Source: Microvirga brassicacearum (GTDB taxonomy: Bacteria; Pseudomonadota; Alphaproteobacteria; Rhizobiales; Beijerinckiaceae). Taken from it: a stretch of 64,000 nucleotides of DNA. Location: NCBI RefSeq assembly GCF_008757455.1, contig NZ_VCMV01000015.1, positions 19,920-83,919 on the forward strand, given 5' to 3'. How positions within the stretch are numbered: the stretch's first letter is position 1; each line of letters begins with the position of its first letter. The notes beneath the pieces are model-generated. The model had not been told where the DNA came from. It ran no database searches and saw only the letters and a list, made by a program, of their open reading frames with translations. Of this stretch, positions 43,204-51,992 are shown in pieces. A program made the position numbers and the translations under genes.

Positions 43204-44394
43204 ATGGCCCCGATTCCGCGACTGCGCGACTACAGTGGCCCCGCGCTCCTTTCCTATGGCTTCCGACCGTTCTTTCTATTCGGTTCGCTCTACGCGGGTC
43301 TGGCGATCTTGGTATGGCTGCCGGTCTTTTACGGAGAACTTGGTGTACCGACGGTGTTCGTGCCGCGGGACTGGCATATTCACGAGATGCTATACGGGTA
43401 TCTTGCGGCGGTGATCACGGGCTTTCTGCTCACCACGATCCCGAACTGGACCGGCCGGCTTCCGATCCAGGGCATTCCTCTGCTTCTGCTGGTTGTCGTA
43501 TGGCTCGCCGGGCGCATCGCGGTTACGACATCCGCGTGGACCGGATGGACTTTCGCCGCCATCGTCGATGTATCGTTCCTGCTGATCATCGCGCTCGCCG
43601 CCGCCCGCGAGATCATCACCGGCAAGAACTGGCGCAATCTCAAGATCCTGGTCGTGCTCGGCCTGCTCCTCTTCGGAAACATCGTCTTCCACCTCGAGAT
43701 TCGCTATTACGGCAGCGCTGATTACAGCATTCGGTTGGCGATCGGCGCCATCATGATGCTCATCATGCTGATCGGCGGGCGCGTGATCCCCAGTTTCACA
43801 CGCAACTGGCTGGTTCGCGCAAATCCGGGCAGGCTGCCGGTGCCTTTTGGAACCTTTGACACAACCTCTCTGGTGATTGCAGGGGTGGCGCTACTGGCCT
43901 GGATCGCTCTACCGCAGGGCCGGATCACCGGGGCGTTCCTGCTTATCGCAGCGTTGCTCCAGACCCGGAGACTTGCGCGCTGGGCGGGCGACCGCACATG
44001 GCGCGACCGTCTCGTATTGGTTCTTCACGTCGCCTACGCTTTCGTGCCGCTGGGATTCGGCCTGGTCGGCCTGGCTTCGTTCGGCTTTATACCAGCGAGC
44101 GCGGGCATTCACGCCTGGACCGGCGGCGCGATGGGACTCATGACACTTGCGATCATGTCGCGAGCGAGCTTAGGTCACACGGGTCGCGCGCTCGCCGCGA
44201 GCGGCGTGACCCAAGTCCTCTATCTGATGGTCATCGTGGGAGCGCTTGCCCGCATCTGTGCCGCGCTCGAACCGGGATGGAGTGCTCCTTTGCTCCACAT
44301 CGCGGGCATAAGCTGGGCATTGGCGTTTGTCGGGTTCGCCGTGATCTATTGGAGCGTTCTCACCCGGCCAAGGGTCGTTGCAGAAAAGGGCTAG
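43204..44394 (+). CDS. nnrS: NnrS-family heme-copper membrane protein
   Basis: A 396-residue, 12-helix membrane protein of the NnrS family, which lessens NO damage in denitrifiers. Signature stretches are LLSYGFRPFFLFGSLYAGLA, RDWHIHEMLYGYLAAVITGF, LLTTIPNWTGRLPIQG, GGRVIPSFTRNWL and HAWTGGAMGLMTLAIMSRAS LGHTGR; the histidines are likely heme ligands. Start at 43204 (MAPIPRLRDYSGPALLSYG) with GGGAG upstream. It is convergent with ccoS. Confidence 0.94.
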   Translation: MAPIPRLRDYSGPALLSYGFRPFFLFGSLYAGLAILVWLPVFYGELGVPTVFVPRDWHIHEMLYGYLAAVITGFLLTTIPNWTGRLPIQGIPLLLLVVVWLAGRIAVTTSAWTGWTFAAIVDVSFLLIIALAAAREIITGKNWRNLKILVVLGLLLFGNIVFHLEIRYYGSADYSIRLAIGAIMMLIMLIGGRVIPSFTRNWLVRANPGRLPVPFGTFDTTSLVIAGVALLAWIALPQGRITGAFLLIAALLQTRRLARWAGDRTWRDRLVLVLHVAYAFVPLGFGLVGLASFGFIPASAGIHAWTGGAMGLMTLAIMSRASLGHTGRALAASGVTQVLYLMVIVGALARICAALEPGWSAPLLHIAGISWALAFVGFAVIYWSVLTRPRVVAEKG

Positions 44395-44429
44395 AACTCG
44401 CGACGGCTTCTCATCGGACGGGAGACCGA

Positions 44430-44597
44430 TCACTGGCCGTCTCGTTTCTGCGGAACGTCGTCCTCATCAAGCGTAACGCGCACGGCAGCACCCGCGAGAT
44501 CGTCATATTGTCCGCTCTTCAGCGACCACATGAAGCTTGCCAAGGCCACGGCGCCGAGTGCAATGGCAATCGGGATAAGATAGAAGTAATCTTTCAT
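44430..44597 (-). CDS. ccoS: CcoS, cbb3 oxidase assembly protein
   Basis: A 55-residue single-helix protein: MKDYFYLIPIAIALGAVALA followed by SFMWSLKSGQYDDLAGAA and an acidic tail LDEDDVPQKRDGQ. The W-x-[LIV]-K-S-G-Q-[YF]-D-D-L motif identifies CcoS/FixS, required for inserting heme and copper into cbb3 oxidase. It overlaps the ccoI stop by four bases (ATGA). Confidence 0.93.
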   Translation of the reverse strand: MKDYFYLIPIAIALGAVALASFMWSLKSGQYDDLAGAAVRVTLDEDDVPQKRDGQ

Positions 44598-46864
44598 GCG
44601 CTCACCTCGGTCGTGACCATTGTGACGTTTACTGTTTCTCGCGGCGAAATATTCACGCTCTTTTTGACAGCTTTCAGGCGAAGGGCATTGGCCACAACGA
44701 TGATGGACGACAGCGACATGGCAAGCGCTGCGACGAGCGGTGTGACGTACCCCATGACAGCGACGGGCAGCGCAACCACGTTATAGGCAATCGCAAGACC
44801 GAAATTTTGCTGCACCAGCCGCCGCGCCTGACGGGAAACGGCGATCGCCAGCGGAACCGCCTCAAGGCCGTCACGCAGGAAGACGAAATCCGCCGCATTC
44901 CGGCCGATGTCGGCAGCACTTCCCGGGGCCATGGACGCATGTGCTGCGGCGAGCGCGGGCGCATCGTTCAAGCCGTCGCCAACCATGAGCACCTTGCGGC
45001 CTGACTTGCGGTAGTCCGCGACCCGCGATGTCTTGTCGCCTGGCAAAACGCCCGCGCGGTAAGCTGGAATTCCAAGTTCCGCAGCGATGCGCTTCACCGG
45101 TTCCGGACGGTCGCCGGACACGATCTCGAGGGCCAGCCCGGATCGCCTGAGCGCGGCCACTGCCAAACGCGCGCCGGGGCGCAGCGCATCGTCGAACTGG
45201 AACGCTGCCAGAAGGCGTCCATTCTTCGACAGGACCGTGCCGGCATCGTCCCGCATCATGTCGTATGGGGTTGTTCCGGCCACGGCCCATTCGTGCCTTC
45301 CGAGGCGATAGCTTGATGGCCCGGAGGCAGCTTCGAGACCAAGCCCCGGATGCTCGGTGATCTCGTCAAAATGGGTTGGGGTCTCACACGCAGTAGCCGC
45401 TAGCGCACGCGAATAGGGATGGCGAGAGCGGCTTCCTATTGCGCCCGCAATGGCCAGATGCGCGGGATCGATCTCGACGCGGTTGGCGAGGCTGGCGTTT
45501 CCCGAAGTCAGCGTCCCGGTCTTGTCGAAAATGACCGCGCCGATTTCAGCAAGGCGCTCCATTGCCGAACCGTCCTTCACCATGATGCCGTTCTCGAACA
45601 AACGACGGGCAGCAACAACCTGCACCATCGGTACCGCAAGACCCAGCGCGCACGGGCAGGTGATGATCAGGACGGCGACCGCGATGGTGATGGCGCGATG
45701 GAGGTCGCCGGTCGCCATCATCCAGCCGACGAAACTCAGAAAAGCCGCCAGATGCACGACGGGCGCGTAAAGCCGCGCCGCGCGATCAGCCACGCGGCGA
45801 TAACCTGATCGGCCCGATTCCGCCGCCTCCATCAGCCTCACCATTTCAGCGAGGAACGAATCCTTCGCCGCGGCGAGTGCCGTGACCGTCAGGGGACCGG
45901 TAAGATTCAGCGTTCCTGCCCGAAGCACGCAGCCGGGTCCAACCGCCTGGGGGGCACCTTCTCCGGAAACCAGCGAGACGTCGAGATCCGAACGGCCATC
46001 CTCCACACGCGCATCGACCGGGACACGTTCCCCGGCGGCGAGCCAGATCGTCATGCCGGGTTGGATCTCGGTCACCGGCAGATAGAGGCGAAAGCCGTCG
46101 GCCTGCGCTACCACCGCGCCGCGTGACGACAGGCGGGCCAGTCCCTTCACGGCGACGCGCGCCTTGTCGCGCATCATGTAATCGAGCGTGCGGCCAATCA
46201 GAAGGAAGAAGAGGAGCGAGATCGACGCGTCGAAATAGGCGTGATGACCATGATGCAAGGTGTCGTAAAGGCTCATGCCGAAGGCCAGCAGCACGCCGAG
46301 CGAAATCGGCACATCCATGTTGGTCTGGCCTCGCCTCAGACTTTTCCATGCGGAACGAAAGAATACGCGCCCGGAATAGGCGAGTGCCGGAAGAGCGATG
46401 ATGGCCGACAGCCAGTGAAACAGGTCCCGGGTGCTAACATCGGCTCCCGACCAGATCGACACGGACAACAACATGATGTTGCTGGCGGCGAATCCCGCAA
46501 CCGCCAGCGCCCGCAGCAATTCGGATGCCGTTCGGTCCTTCTCGCCGGCAGCGGGATCGTCCAGGTAACAGGTGTAGCCAAGATCTTGCACGGTCTCGAT
46601 CATGGCCGGCGGCTGCGTTGCCGCGCGCCAGCGGATGGAAACCCGCCTCGTCGATAGGTTCACCCGCGCCTGTTCGACACCTTCAAGACGGTGAAGCGCC
46701 TTCTCGATGTTCTGGATGCACCCACCGCAATGAATATCCGGCACGGAGAGGTCGGTTTGGTAGATCTCGCGATCGACCAACCGACTTGTAAGGAGAACTT
46801 CCTCGCCGCGATGCGCATTGCCGCCATCTGTTGGCATCACGGCGCCCAGCGTGCAACAGCTCAT
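44594..46864 (-). CDS. ccoI: Copper-transporting P-type ATPase CcoI/FixI
   Basis: A 756-residue P1B-type ATPase that exports copper to the periplasm for the CuB centre of cbb3 oxidase. It has an N-terminal heavy-metal domain (VPDIHCGGCIQNIEKALHRL), eight helices, the CPC motif ITCPCALGLAVPMV, the phosphorylation site VIFDKTGTLTSG, and the hinge MVGDGLNDAPALAAAHASMA. The Cys pair right at the start (MSCCTLGAVM, 46864) is common in FixI proteins and supports this start. It is followed by ccoS with an ATGA overlap and preceded by a DUF2189 gene. Confidence 0.95.
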   Translation of the reverse strand: MSCCTLGAVMPTDGGNAHRGEEVLLTSRLVDREIYQTDLSVPDIHCGGCIQNIEKALHRLEGVEQARVNLSTRRVSIRWRAATQPPAMIETVQDLGYTCYLDDPAAGEKDRTASELLRALAVAGFAASNIMLLSVSIWSGADVSTRDLFHWLSAIIALPALAYSGRVFFRSAWKSLRRGQTNMDVPISLGVLLAFGMSLYDTLHHGHHAYFDASISLLFFLLIGRTLDYMMRDKARVAVKGLARLSSRGAVVAQADGFRLYLPVTEIQPGMTIWLAAGERVPVDARVEDGRSDLDVSLVSGEGAPQAVGPGCVLRAGTLNLTGPLTVTALAAAKDSFLAEMVRLMEAAESGRSGYRRVADRAARLYAPVVHLAAFLSFVGWMMATGDLHRAITIAVAVLIITCPCALGLAVPMVQVVAARRLFENGIMVKDGSAMERLAEIGAVIFDKTGTLTSGNASLANRVEIDPAHLAIAGAIGSRSRHPYSRALAATACETPTHFDEITEHPGLGLEAASGPSSYRLGRHEWAVAGTTPYDMMRDDAGTVLSKNGRLLAAFQFDDALRPGARLAVAALRRSGLALEIVSGDRPEPVKRIAAELGIPAYRAGVLPGDKTSRVADYRKSGRKVLMVGDGLNDAPALAAAHASMAPGSAADIGRNAADFVFLRDGLEAVPLAIAVSRQARRLVQQNFGLAIAYNVVALPVAVMGYVTPLVAALAMSLSSIIVVANALRLKAVKKSVNISPRETVNVTMVTTEVSA

Positions 46865-46880
46865 AGCCCGATCCGATCCT

Positions 46881-47666
46881 CTATTGCGCGATGGCCCGAT
46901 AGGCATGCCACGTGGCGTGTCCAAGCAACGGGAACACGATGATGAGCCCCAGGAGGCAGGTTGCGAGACTCAGCAGAAACAGCCCGACGACGATCGCTCC
47001 CCAAACCAGCATGACCGGCAGGTTATTCCAGACCAGCGCCATGCTGGTTCCCATAGCGGTGAAGGCGTCAACCCGCTTGTCGAGCAACATCGGAATCGAG
47101 AAAGTGCTGATGGCAAACGAGAAGGCCGCGAATAAACCGCCAATGAGGCTGCCGACGACCAACATCGACCATCCGATGGGGCTGGTCACGAGCATCTGGG
47201 CAACGTGGTCGAGACCGGGAAACGGACGCAGGCCGAAGAACAGCGCGTAAACGATCACCGCGGCGCGCATCCATAACAGCATCAGGAGGCACAGAATGAC
47301 GCCGATGAAGAGAATCTGTCCGCCAGTGCGCGCCTCGGCCCGGATGGTATCACGCAGGTAGGTCGATCTCTCGTGAGCGAGACGGCGGCTCTTCTCATAG
47401 AGCCCAACGGCCAGAATGGGCCCCACGACCATGAACCCCGCCAGCGCAGGCAGCAGGATGTAGTCCCAGCCGAACGCAAAAAGCCCCACGACCACAGCGA
47501 GGGAGATGAGAAACACGCCGATGCCATAGCTCAGGCTGATTGCCGGCTTGATCTTCAGATCATCCCAGCCCGCGCGAAGCCATGTGAACGCGGTGGCCGA
47601 CGGCGATCGGCGATTCAGATCCACTGCGGGCGGCAGCGGCGGGACGGTTTCAGGGATCTTGCTCAT
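46881..47666 (-). CDS. DUF2189 multi-helix membrane protein in the cco cluster
   Basis: A 261-residue protein with a cytoplasmic N-terminus (RSPSATAFTWLRAGWDDLKI KPAIS) and six helices (GIGVFLISLAVVVGLFAFGW, LLPALAGFMVVGPILAVGLY EKSRR, FPLLGHATWHAYRAI). This is the DUF2189 family, whose members often lie with cytochrome oxidase genes but lack a defined function. It sits where ccoG and ccoH are usually found, between the small GTG-start gene and ccoI, spaced 16 bases from the latter. Confidence 0.85.
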   Translation of the reverse strand: MSKIPETVPPLPPAVDLNRRSPSATAFTWLRAGWDDLKIKPAISLSYGIGVFLISLAVVVGLFAFGWDYILLPALAGFMVVGPILAVGLYEKSRRLAHERSTYLRDTIRAEARTGGQILFIGVILCLLMLLWMRAAVIVYALFFGLRPFPGLDHVAQMLVTSPIGWSMLVVGSLIGGLFAAFSFAISTFSIPMLLDKRVDAFTAMGTSMALVWNNLPVMLVWGAIVVGLFLLSLATCLLGLIIVFPLLGHATWHAYRAIAQ

Positions 47667-47713
47667 GCGGTTGCCTCGTCATTCCGGCATCATGTGAGAT
47701 CGGTTTCCCACAC

Positions 47714-47908
47714 TCAACATGCTGACTTCGCAGCTCTAAAGGGCGCACCGACACCGTTTACTGTGCCGATCTGTTTCGTGTGCGGAACGCAGCCTGGCTC
47801 GGAGCTGAAGGCGATGTACACCAGATGCGCATTGGTGAAAGCAAGCACCAGCAAGCCCGCAACAACGCCCAGCCAGACCATGCCGCTGCTGGTTAACCGG
47901 ATCTTCAC
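47714..47908 (-). CDS. 64-residue single-helix protein coupled to ccoP
   Basis: A short gene whose GTG start overlaps the ccoP stop (GTGA). It reads MKIRLTSSGMVWLGVVAGLL, VLAFTNAHLVYIAFSSEPGC, then VPHTKQIGTVNGVGAPFRAA and KSAC. One transmembrane helix is followed by a periplasmic tail with NAHLVYIAF and SEPGCVPH. Similar small proteins follow ccoP in other Rhizobiales as far as I recall, but I know no function. It could be an assembly or copper factor for cbb3 oxidase, inferred from coupling. Confidence 0.7.
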   Translation of the reverse strand: MKIRLTSSGMVWLGVVAGLLVLAFTNAHLVYIAFSSEPGCVPHTKQIGTVNGVGAPFRAAKSAC

Positions 47909-48786
47909 TTGGGTCCCGGCCCGAGATCGAGGACGTAGAGCGTCAGGATCTTGCGCTCGAGTGGTGATAGTCGATCTTCCCAACTCGGCATGAATCCCTG
48001 GCGACCATTGAAGATGGAGGTGTAAATCGACTGCCGATCGCCCCCGTAGATCCAAAAATGATCGGTCAAATCGGGAGCGCCAAGTTCCGGGTTACCCTTG
48101 CCGTTCTCGCCATGACAGGAGATGCAGTTTGTCTCGAAGGCTTTCGTTCCGGCCGCCGGCGATTTCGTATCGGCGTTTTTGGACATGGCAGGCTTCGAAA
48201 GCGACTGCACATAGGTCGTGACATTCTCGACATCGGCCCGGGACAGCATCTGATCACGACCGAACGCCAACATCTGTGAAGTGCGAGCCTCAGGATGACC
48301 GGAATTGATGCCGACCCGAAGCGTTTCAGCGACCATTTCCGGAGATCCGCCCCAAAGCCATGACGCGCCGGTGAGGTTTGGATATCCTGGTCCACCGGTC
48401 GCCTTGCCACCATGGCAAACCGCGCAATTGTCAGTGAACAAGGTTCGGCCGGAATCGCGGACGGATTGCATCAAGCCAGGGTCAGCCTGAACTGTCGCGT
48501 AATCCTCAGACTCGATGCGCTTCGTCCAGACCTCCCGCGCTGCCGCTGCCTGCTGGAGGCTTTCAGTGAGAGCATTGCGGTCGCTCGCACCCAGAAGACC
48601 TTTGGTGTAAGTCGACCACAGGGGCCAGGCTGGCATCAACACCCAATAGATGACGGCAAATGTGAATGTGGCCGCGAGAAAGAAATAGACGGGGCGGGGC
48701 ACCGGCGTGTTCAGTTCGGTAATCCCGTTCCATTCGTGCCCGGTCGTCATGTGGCCAGTGTGAGGGTCGCGTTCGCCTAGTGCCAT
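47905..48786 (-). CDS. ccoP: CcoP, diheme cytochrome c subunit of cbb3 oxidase
   Basis: A 293-residue membrane-anchored cytochrome c. It has an N-terminal segment (ELNTPVPRPVYFFLAATFTF) and anchor, then two heme c motifs, NCAVCHGGKA and NCISCHGENG, each followed by its Met ligand region (TSQMLAFGRD, RQGFMPSWEDRL). It takes electrons into the cbb3 complex. It overlaps ccoQ by ten bases and the downstream small gene by four. Confidence 0.96.
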   Translation of the reverse strand: MALGERDPHTGHMTTGHEWNGITELNTPVPRPVYFFLAATFTFAVIYWVLMPAWPLWSTYTKGLLGASDRNALTESLQQAAAAREVWTKRIESEDYATVQADPGLMQSVRDSGRTLFTDNCAVCHGGKATGGPGYPNLTGASWLWGGSPEMVAETLRVGINSGHPEARTSQMLAFGRDQMLSRADVENVTTYVQSLSKPAMSKNADTKSPAAGTKAFETNCISCHGENGKGNPELGAPDLTDHFWIYGGDRQSIYTSIFNGRQGFMPSWEDRLSPLERKILTLYVLDLGPGPK

Positions 48787-48947
48787 GGCGCATCCTCGTC
48801 ATGAATCACATTTTTGGCGGCGTCATCGAAGCGCTTCCCGTTCGACGGCCAGTAGACATAGACCAGCACGCCGATCGACAAAGCGATAAGATAAAACAGG
48901 CCGAAGGACTTGGCGACGACGACGGCTATGTTGTGATCGATATCCAT
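48777..48947 (-). CDS. ccoQ: CcoQ, small subunit of cbb3 oxidase
   Basis: A 56-residue single-helix protein: MDIDHNIAVVVAKSFGLFYL, IALSIGVLVYVYWPSNGKRF and DDAAKNVIHDEDAPWH. This matches CcoQ/FixQ, which stabilises the oxidase. It begins five bases after the ccoO stop and overlaps the ccoP start. Confidence 0.93.
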   Translation of the reverse strand: MDIDHNIAVVVAKSFGLFYLIALSIGVLVYVYWPSNGKRFDDAAKNVIHDEDAPWH

Positions 48948-48952
48948 GAGGT

Positions 48953-49684
48953 CTAGTCCTCTGCTTTCGCGACGGGCGAATAGGCCGCGTCGGTCAGCTT
49001 TCCGAGAATCTGCAGGTAGGCCACCAGCGCATCCATCTCCGTCACCTGACCGGCGACGCCGTCGAAGTCACGCACAGTCGTCTTGTCGCCGTAGCGTTTT
49101 GACAGACCCGACGAAAACGTACTGTCGGGCATAGCCTGACCATAGGTATCGGAAGTCGCGTTGGCGATCATCTCATCAGTGTAGGGAACGCCGACGGCAC
49201 GCATGGCCTTCAGGTGCAGGCCGAGATCATTTGCCTTCAACTCGGCGCGGCCGAGATACGCGTAAGAAGGCATGATCGATTCAGGCACGACGTCGCGCGG
49301 ATTGTTCAGATGGGCCACATGCCACTGATCCGAATACTTACCCCCGAGGCGCGCGATATCCGGCCCGGTCCGCTTCGAGCCCCACAGCATCGGATGGTCA
49401 TATTTCGATTCAACGGCCAGCGAGTAGGGGCCATAGCGCTCGACCTCGTCGCGCAGGGTGCGGATCATCTGCGAATGACACGCGTAGCATCCCTCGCGGA
49501 TGTAGATGTTGCGGCCGGCCAGCTCCAGCGGCGTGTAAACCCGCATGTTCGGCGCCTCTTCGACGGTCTCATCGACGGTGAAGAGCGGAGCGATTTCCAC
49601 GAAACCACCGATGCCGGCGACGACGATGACCGCAAGCGCGAAACCGATAGTGTTGCGTTCCAACTTGTAATGGAGTCCGAACAT
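48953..49684 (-). CDS. ccoO: CcoO, monoheme cytochrome c subunit of cbb3 oxidase
   Basis: A 243-residue subunit with one N-terminal helix (IGFALAVIVVAGIGGFVEIA) and one heme c motif EGCYACHSQMIRTL. The motif is followed by MLWGSKRTGPDIARLGGKYS and the Met ligand region ESIMPSYAYLGRAEL. Start at 49684 (MFGLHYKLERNT), four bases after ccoN; the open frame upstream lies inside ccoN. Confidence 0.96.
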   Translation of the reverse strand: MFGLHYKLERNTIGFALAVIVVAGIGGFVEIAPLFTVDETVEEAPNMRVYTPLELAGRNIYIREGCYACHSQMIRTLRDEVERYGPYSLAVESKYDHPMLWGSKRTGPDIARLGGKYSDQWHVAHLNNPRDVVPESIMPSYAYLGRAELKANDLGLHLKAMRAVGVPYTDEMIANATSDTYGQAMPDSTFSSGLSKRYGDKTTVRDFDGVAGQVTEMDALVAYLQILGKLTDAAYSPVAKAED

Positions 49685-49688
49685 CCGC

Positions 49689-51344
49689 TTACTCTCCTGC
49701 CTCGATCGTGCGCGCGGCAACAGGCACCGCCGCAGGCCGATCCGCGTTGGTGGGACTCTCCTCCAATGCGCCGCGAGCGGTCATCCAGATGTTGTAGAAC
49801 CCGACAGCGGCGCCGATCAGGAAGAGCAGGCCGCCAATGGCGCGGGCGATGTAGTAGGGACGCATGGCTATCAGGGAATCGACGAACGAGTAGGCAAGCG
49901 TGCCGCTATCGTTGTAAGTGCGCCACATCAGGCCTTGGATGATGCCCGAATTCCACATGGCGAAGACGTAGATGATAGTCCCGGCAAGGGCGAGCCAGAA
50001 ATGAAGCTCGACCAGCTTCGCCGAGTACATCCTCTCCCGCTTCCAGAGCCACGGAACGACGCTGTAGAACGACCCAAAGGTGATGAGCGCGACCCACCCG
50101 AGGGCGCCCGCATGAACGTGACCGACTGTCCAATCTGTGTAGTGGGAAAGCGCGTTTACCGGACGGATCGCCATGAACGAGCCTTCAAAAGTGGACAGGC
50201 CGTAGAAGATTGCCGCCACCATCATGAAGCGTAGCGTGGCGTCGTCGCGAACCTTGTGCCATGCGCCGTTGAGGGTGAGAAGCGCGTTTCCGGCCGAAGC
50301 CCAGGAGGGAACGAGCAGCATCACCGAGAATGTCACACCCAGGGTCTGGACCCATTGCGGCAGCGCCGTGTAGTGCAGGTGGTGGGACCCGGCCCACATA
50401 TACATGAAGGTGATGCCCCAGAAGCTGATGATGGACATCCGATACGAGAAGATCGGTCGTCCCGCTTTCTTGGGCAGATAATAATACATCATGCCGAGAA
50501 AGCCGGCGGTGAGGAAGAACGCGACGGCGTTGTGCCCATACCACCACTGCGTCATCGCATCCTGAACGCCCGAGAACAGCGAATAGCTTTTCGCATGAGC
50601 GATCGATACCGGAACCGCGAGGTTGTTGACGATGTGGAGTACCGCCACGACCAGGATAAAGGCCATGTAGTACCAGTTCGCGACGTAGATATGCGGTTCC
50701 TTGCGACGCGCGAGCGTCCGAAGGTAAAGCACGAAGTACGTGACCCACACGATCACCAGCCAAATGTCGGCATACCATTCGGGCTCCGCATATTCCTTGG
50801 ACTGGGTCAGCCCCATCGAATAACCGGTCACCGCCAGAAGGCAGAACAGATTGTAGCCCAGCAACACGAACCATGGGCTGAGCTGGTCAGGCAACCGCGC
50901 GCGCGACGTCCGCTGCAACACGTGGAAAGATGTGGCGATCAGCGCATTTCCTCCAAACCCGAAAATGACCGCGGTTGTGTGGATGGGACGAAGGCGCCCG
51001 AAGCTGGCCCAGCCTCCGTCGAAAGTCATCTCTGGATAAACCAGCAGCCACGCGACCCAATCACCGATGAAGAGGCCGAACACGACCCAGATCATGGCGA
51101 GAACGATGCCGACCTTGCTGGGATCGTCATAGTAGTGGGCCAGGCGCTCGTCGCTCGGCTCCGCATGATAGTAGCCGGACGTAACCACGAAACCCATCCC
51201 CAGGCTGGCGAGAAGGATGAAGGCGCCATGGCCACCGATGAGGTCGTCGCGACCGATCGCCGCCATTGCCAGGCCGCAAAGGGCGAGCGCACTCAGAATG
51301 ACGAGTGCAAGCTGCCTCTCATTTCTTGTCAGCTGCGAGACCAT
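49689..51344 (-). CDS. ccoN: CcoN, catalytic subunit of cbb3-type cytochrome oxidase
   Basis: A 551-residue, 14-helix heme-copper oxidase of the C family, with high oxygen affinity for respiration at very low O2. Heme and copper ligands are visible in RPIHTTAVIFGFGGNALIAT, QWWYGHNAVAFFLTAGFLGM, AGSHHLHYTALP and DWTVGHVHAGALGWVALITF. A FixK/FNR box lies 57 bases upstream. First gene of ccoNOQP. Confidence 0.97.
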   Translation of the reverse strand: MVSQLTRNERQLALVILSALALCGLAMAAIGRDDLIGGHGAFILLASLGMGFVVTSGYYHAEPSDERLAHYYDDPSKVGIVLAMIWVVFGLFIGDWVAWLLVYPEMTFDGGWASFGRLRPIHTTAVIFGFGGNALIATSFHVLQRTSRARLPDQLSPWFVLLGYNLFCLLAVTGYSMGLTQSKEYAEPEWYADIWLVIVWVTYFVLYLRTLARRKEPHIYVANWYYMAFILVVAVLHIVNNLAVPVSIAHAKSYSLFSGVQDAMTQWWYGHNAVAFFLTAGFLGMMYYYLPKKAGRPIFSYRMSIISFWGITFMYMWAGSHHLHYTALPQWVQTLGVTFSVMLLVPSWASAGNALLTLNGAWHKVRDDATLRFMMVAAIFYGLSTFEGSFMAIRPVNALSHYTDWTVGHVHAGALGWVALITFGSFYSVVPWLWKRERMYSAKLVELHFWLALAGTIIYVFAMWNSGIIQGLMWRTYNDSGTLAYSFVDSLIAMRPYYIARAIGGLLFLIGAAVGFYNIWMTARGALEESPTNADRPAAVPVAARTIEAGE

Positions 51345-51401
51345 CGTGCCGTTCTCTTGTTGGAGGTGCGGGAGGTTATGGCGAGACTTGGCCGAGTCTC
51401 A

Positions 51402-51415
51402 TTGACTTGGATCAA
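51402..51415. promoter_or_regulatory. FixK/FNR box upstream of ccoN
   Basis: TTGACTTGGATCAA closely matches the FixK/FNR consensus (TTGAC/T-N4-ATCAA) and is 57 bases before the ccoN start. Confidence 0.8.
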
Positions 51416-51425
51416 CCCGTCGACG

Positions 51426-51992
51426 TCAGAGAGGATTCTGCTCCGAGGGCAGCCGCAATGACTTCGGCCCGATATTGAGACCAATCTGCCAGCTGTCCGC
51501 GATGCGATGCGCGCGGTCTATGAAGAAGGACGCGGCCTCCGGCTCGCAAACGTCCTGAGCGGTCGATGCGAATAGAGCAAGCCAACGCTGGAAATGATGC
51601 GTTTTCAGCCCGAGGCCACGGTGCGTGAGCTGTGGTCTGCCGCCGTAACGCCCCGTTCGGAGGGCGATGGACGACCAGAAATCGACCATCGTGGCCAGAT
51701 GCGCGTCCCACCGAAGTGAGAGCGCCCCGCGAAAAATCGGCCCGAGATCGTCGTCCTGCAGAACACGATCGTAAAAAGTATGGACCAAGCGCTGGATCAG
51801 ATCCTCCGTGATGCCACTGGCTGGATCAATCAGCGGGATGTTGATTTCTTTCGTCACTTCGACAACCGATATGCTGAGCGGGTGCTGGGCATCTTTGAGA
51901 TCGCACGTCGTATCATTGGCCGTTCGCAAGTGAACCTGCCAGCGCTCATGCTCTGAGGCGCCGAAGGATCGCCTTGTTGCGAAGCACAACAT
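51426..51992 (-). CDS. Group III truncated hemoglobin
   Basis: A globin of the short two-over-two type. The core reads EDLIQRLVHTFYDRVLQDDD, LGPIFRGALSLRWDAHLATM, VDFWSSIALRTGRYGG and THRGLGLKTHHFQRWLALFA, where the proximal His lies in LKTHHFQRWL. Group III globins handle O2 or NO and are tied to microaerobic life. The frame opens at 51992, inside fixK (47-base overlap), giving 188 residues, about 45 more than usual. A later GTG near 51857 would give a normal length. The start is therefore uncertain. It is downstream of fixK and upstream of ccoN. Confidence 0.82.
   Translation of the reverse strand: MLCFATRRSFGASEHERWQVHLRTANDTTCDLKDAQHPLSISVVEVTKEINIPLIDPASGITEDLIQRLVHTFYDRVLQDDDLGPIFRGALSLRWDAHLATMVDFWSSIALRTGRYGGRPQLTHRGLGLKTHHFQRWLALFASTAQDVCEPEAASFFIDRAHRIADSWQIGLNIGPKSLRLPSEQNPL

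Noticed and set aside
44395..44429. Short inverted repeat ATCGG/CCGAT between nnrS and ccoS as a terminator
   Set aside because: Five base pairs with no U-run is too weak.
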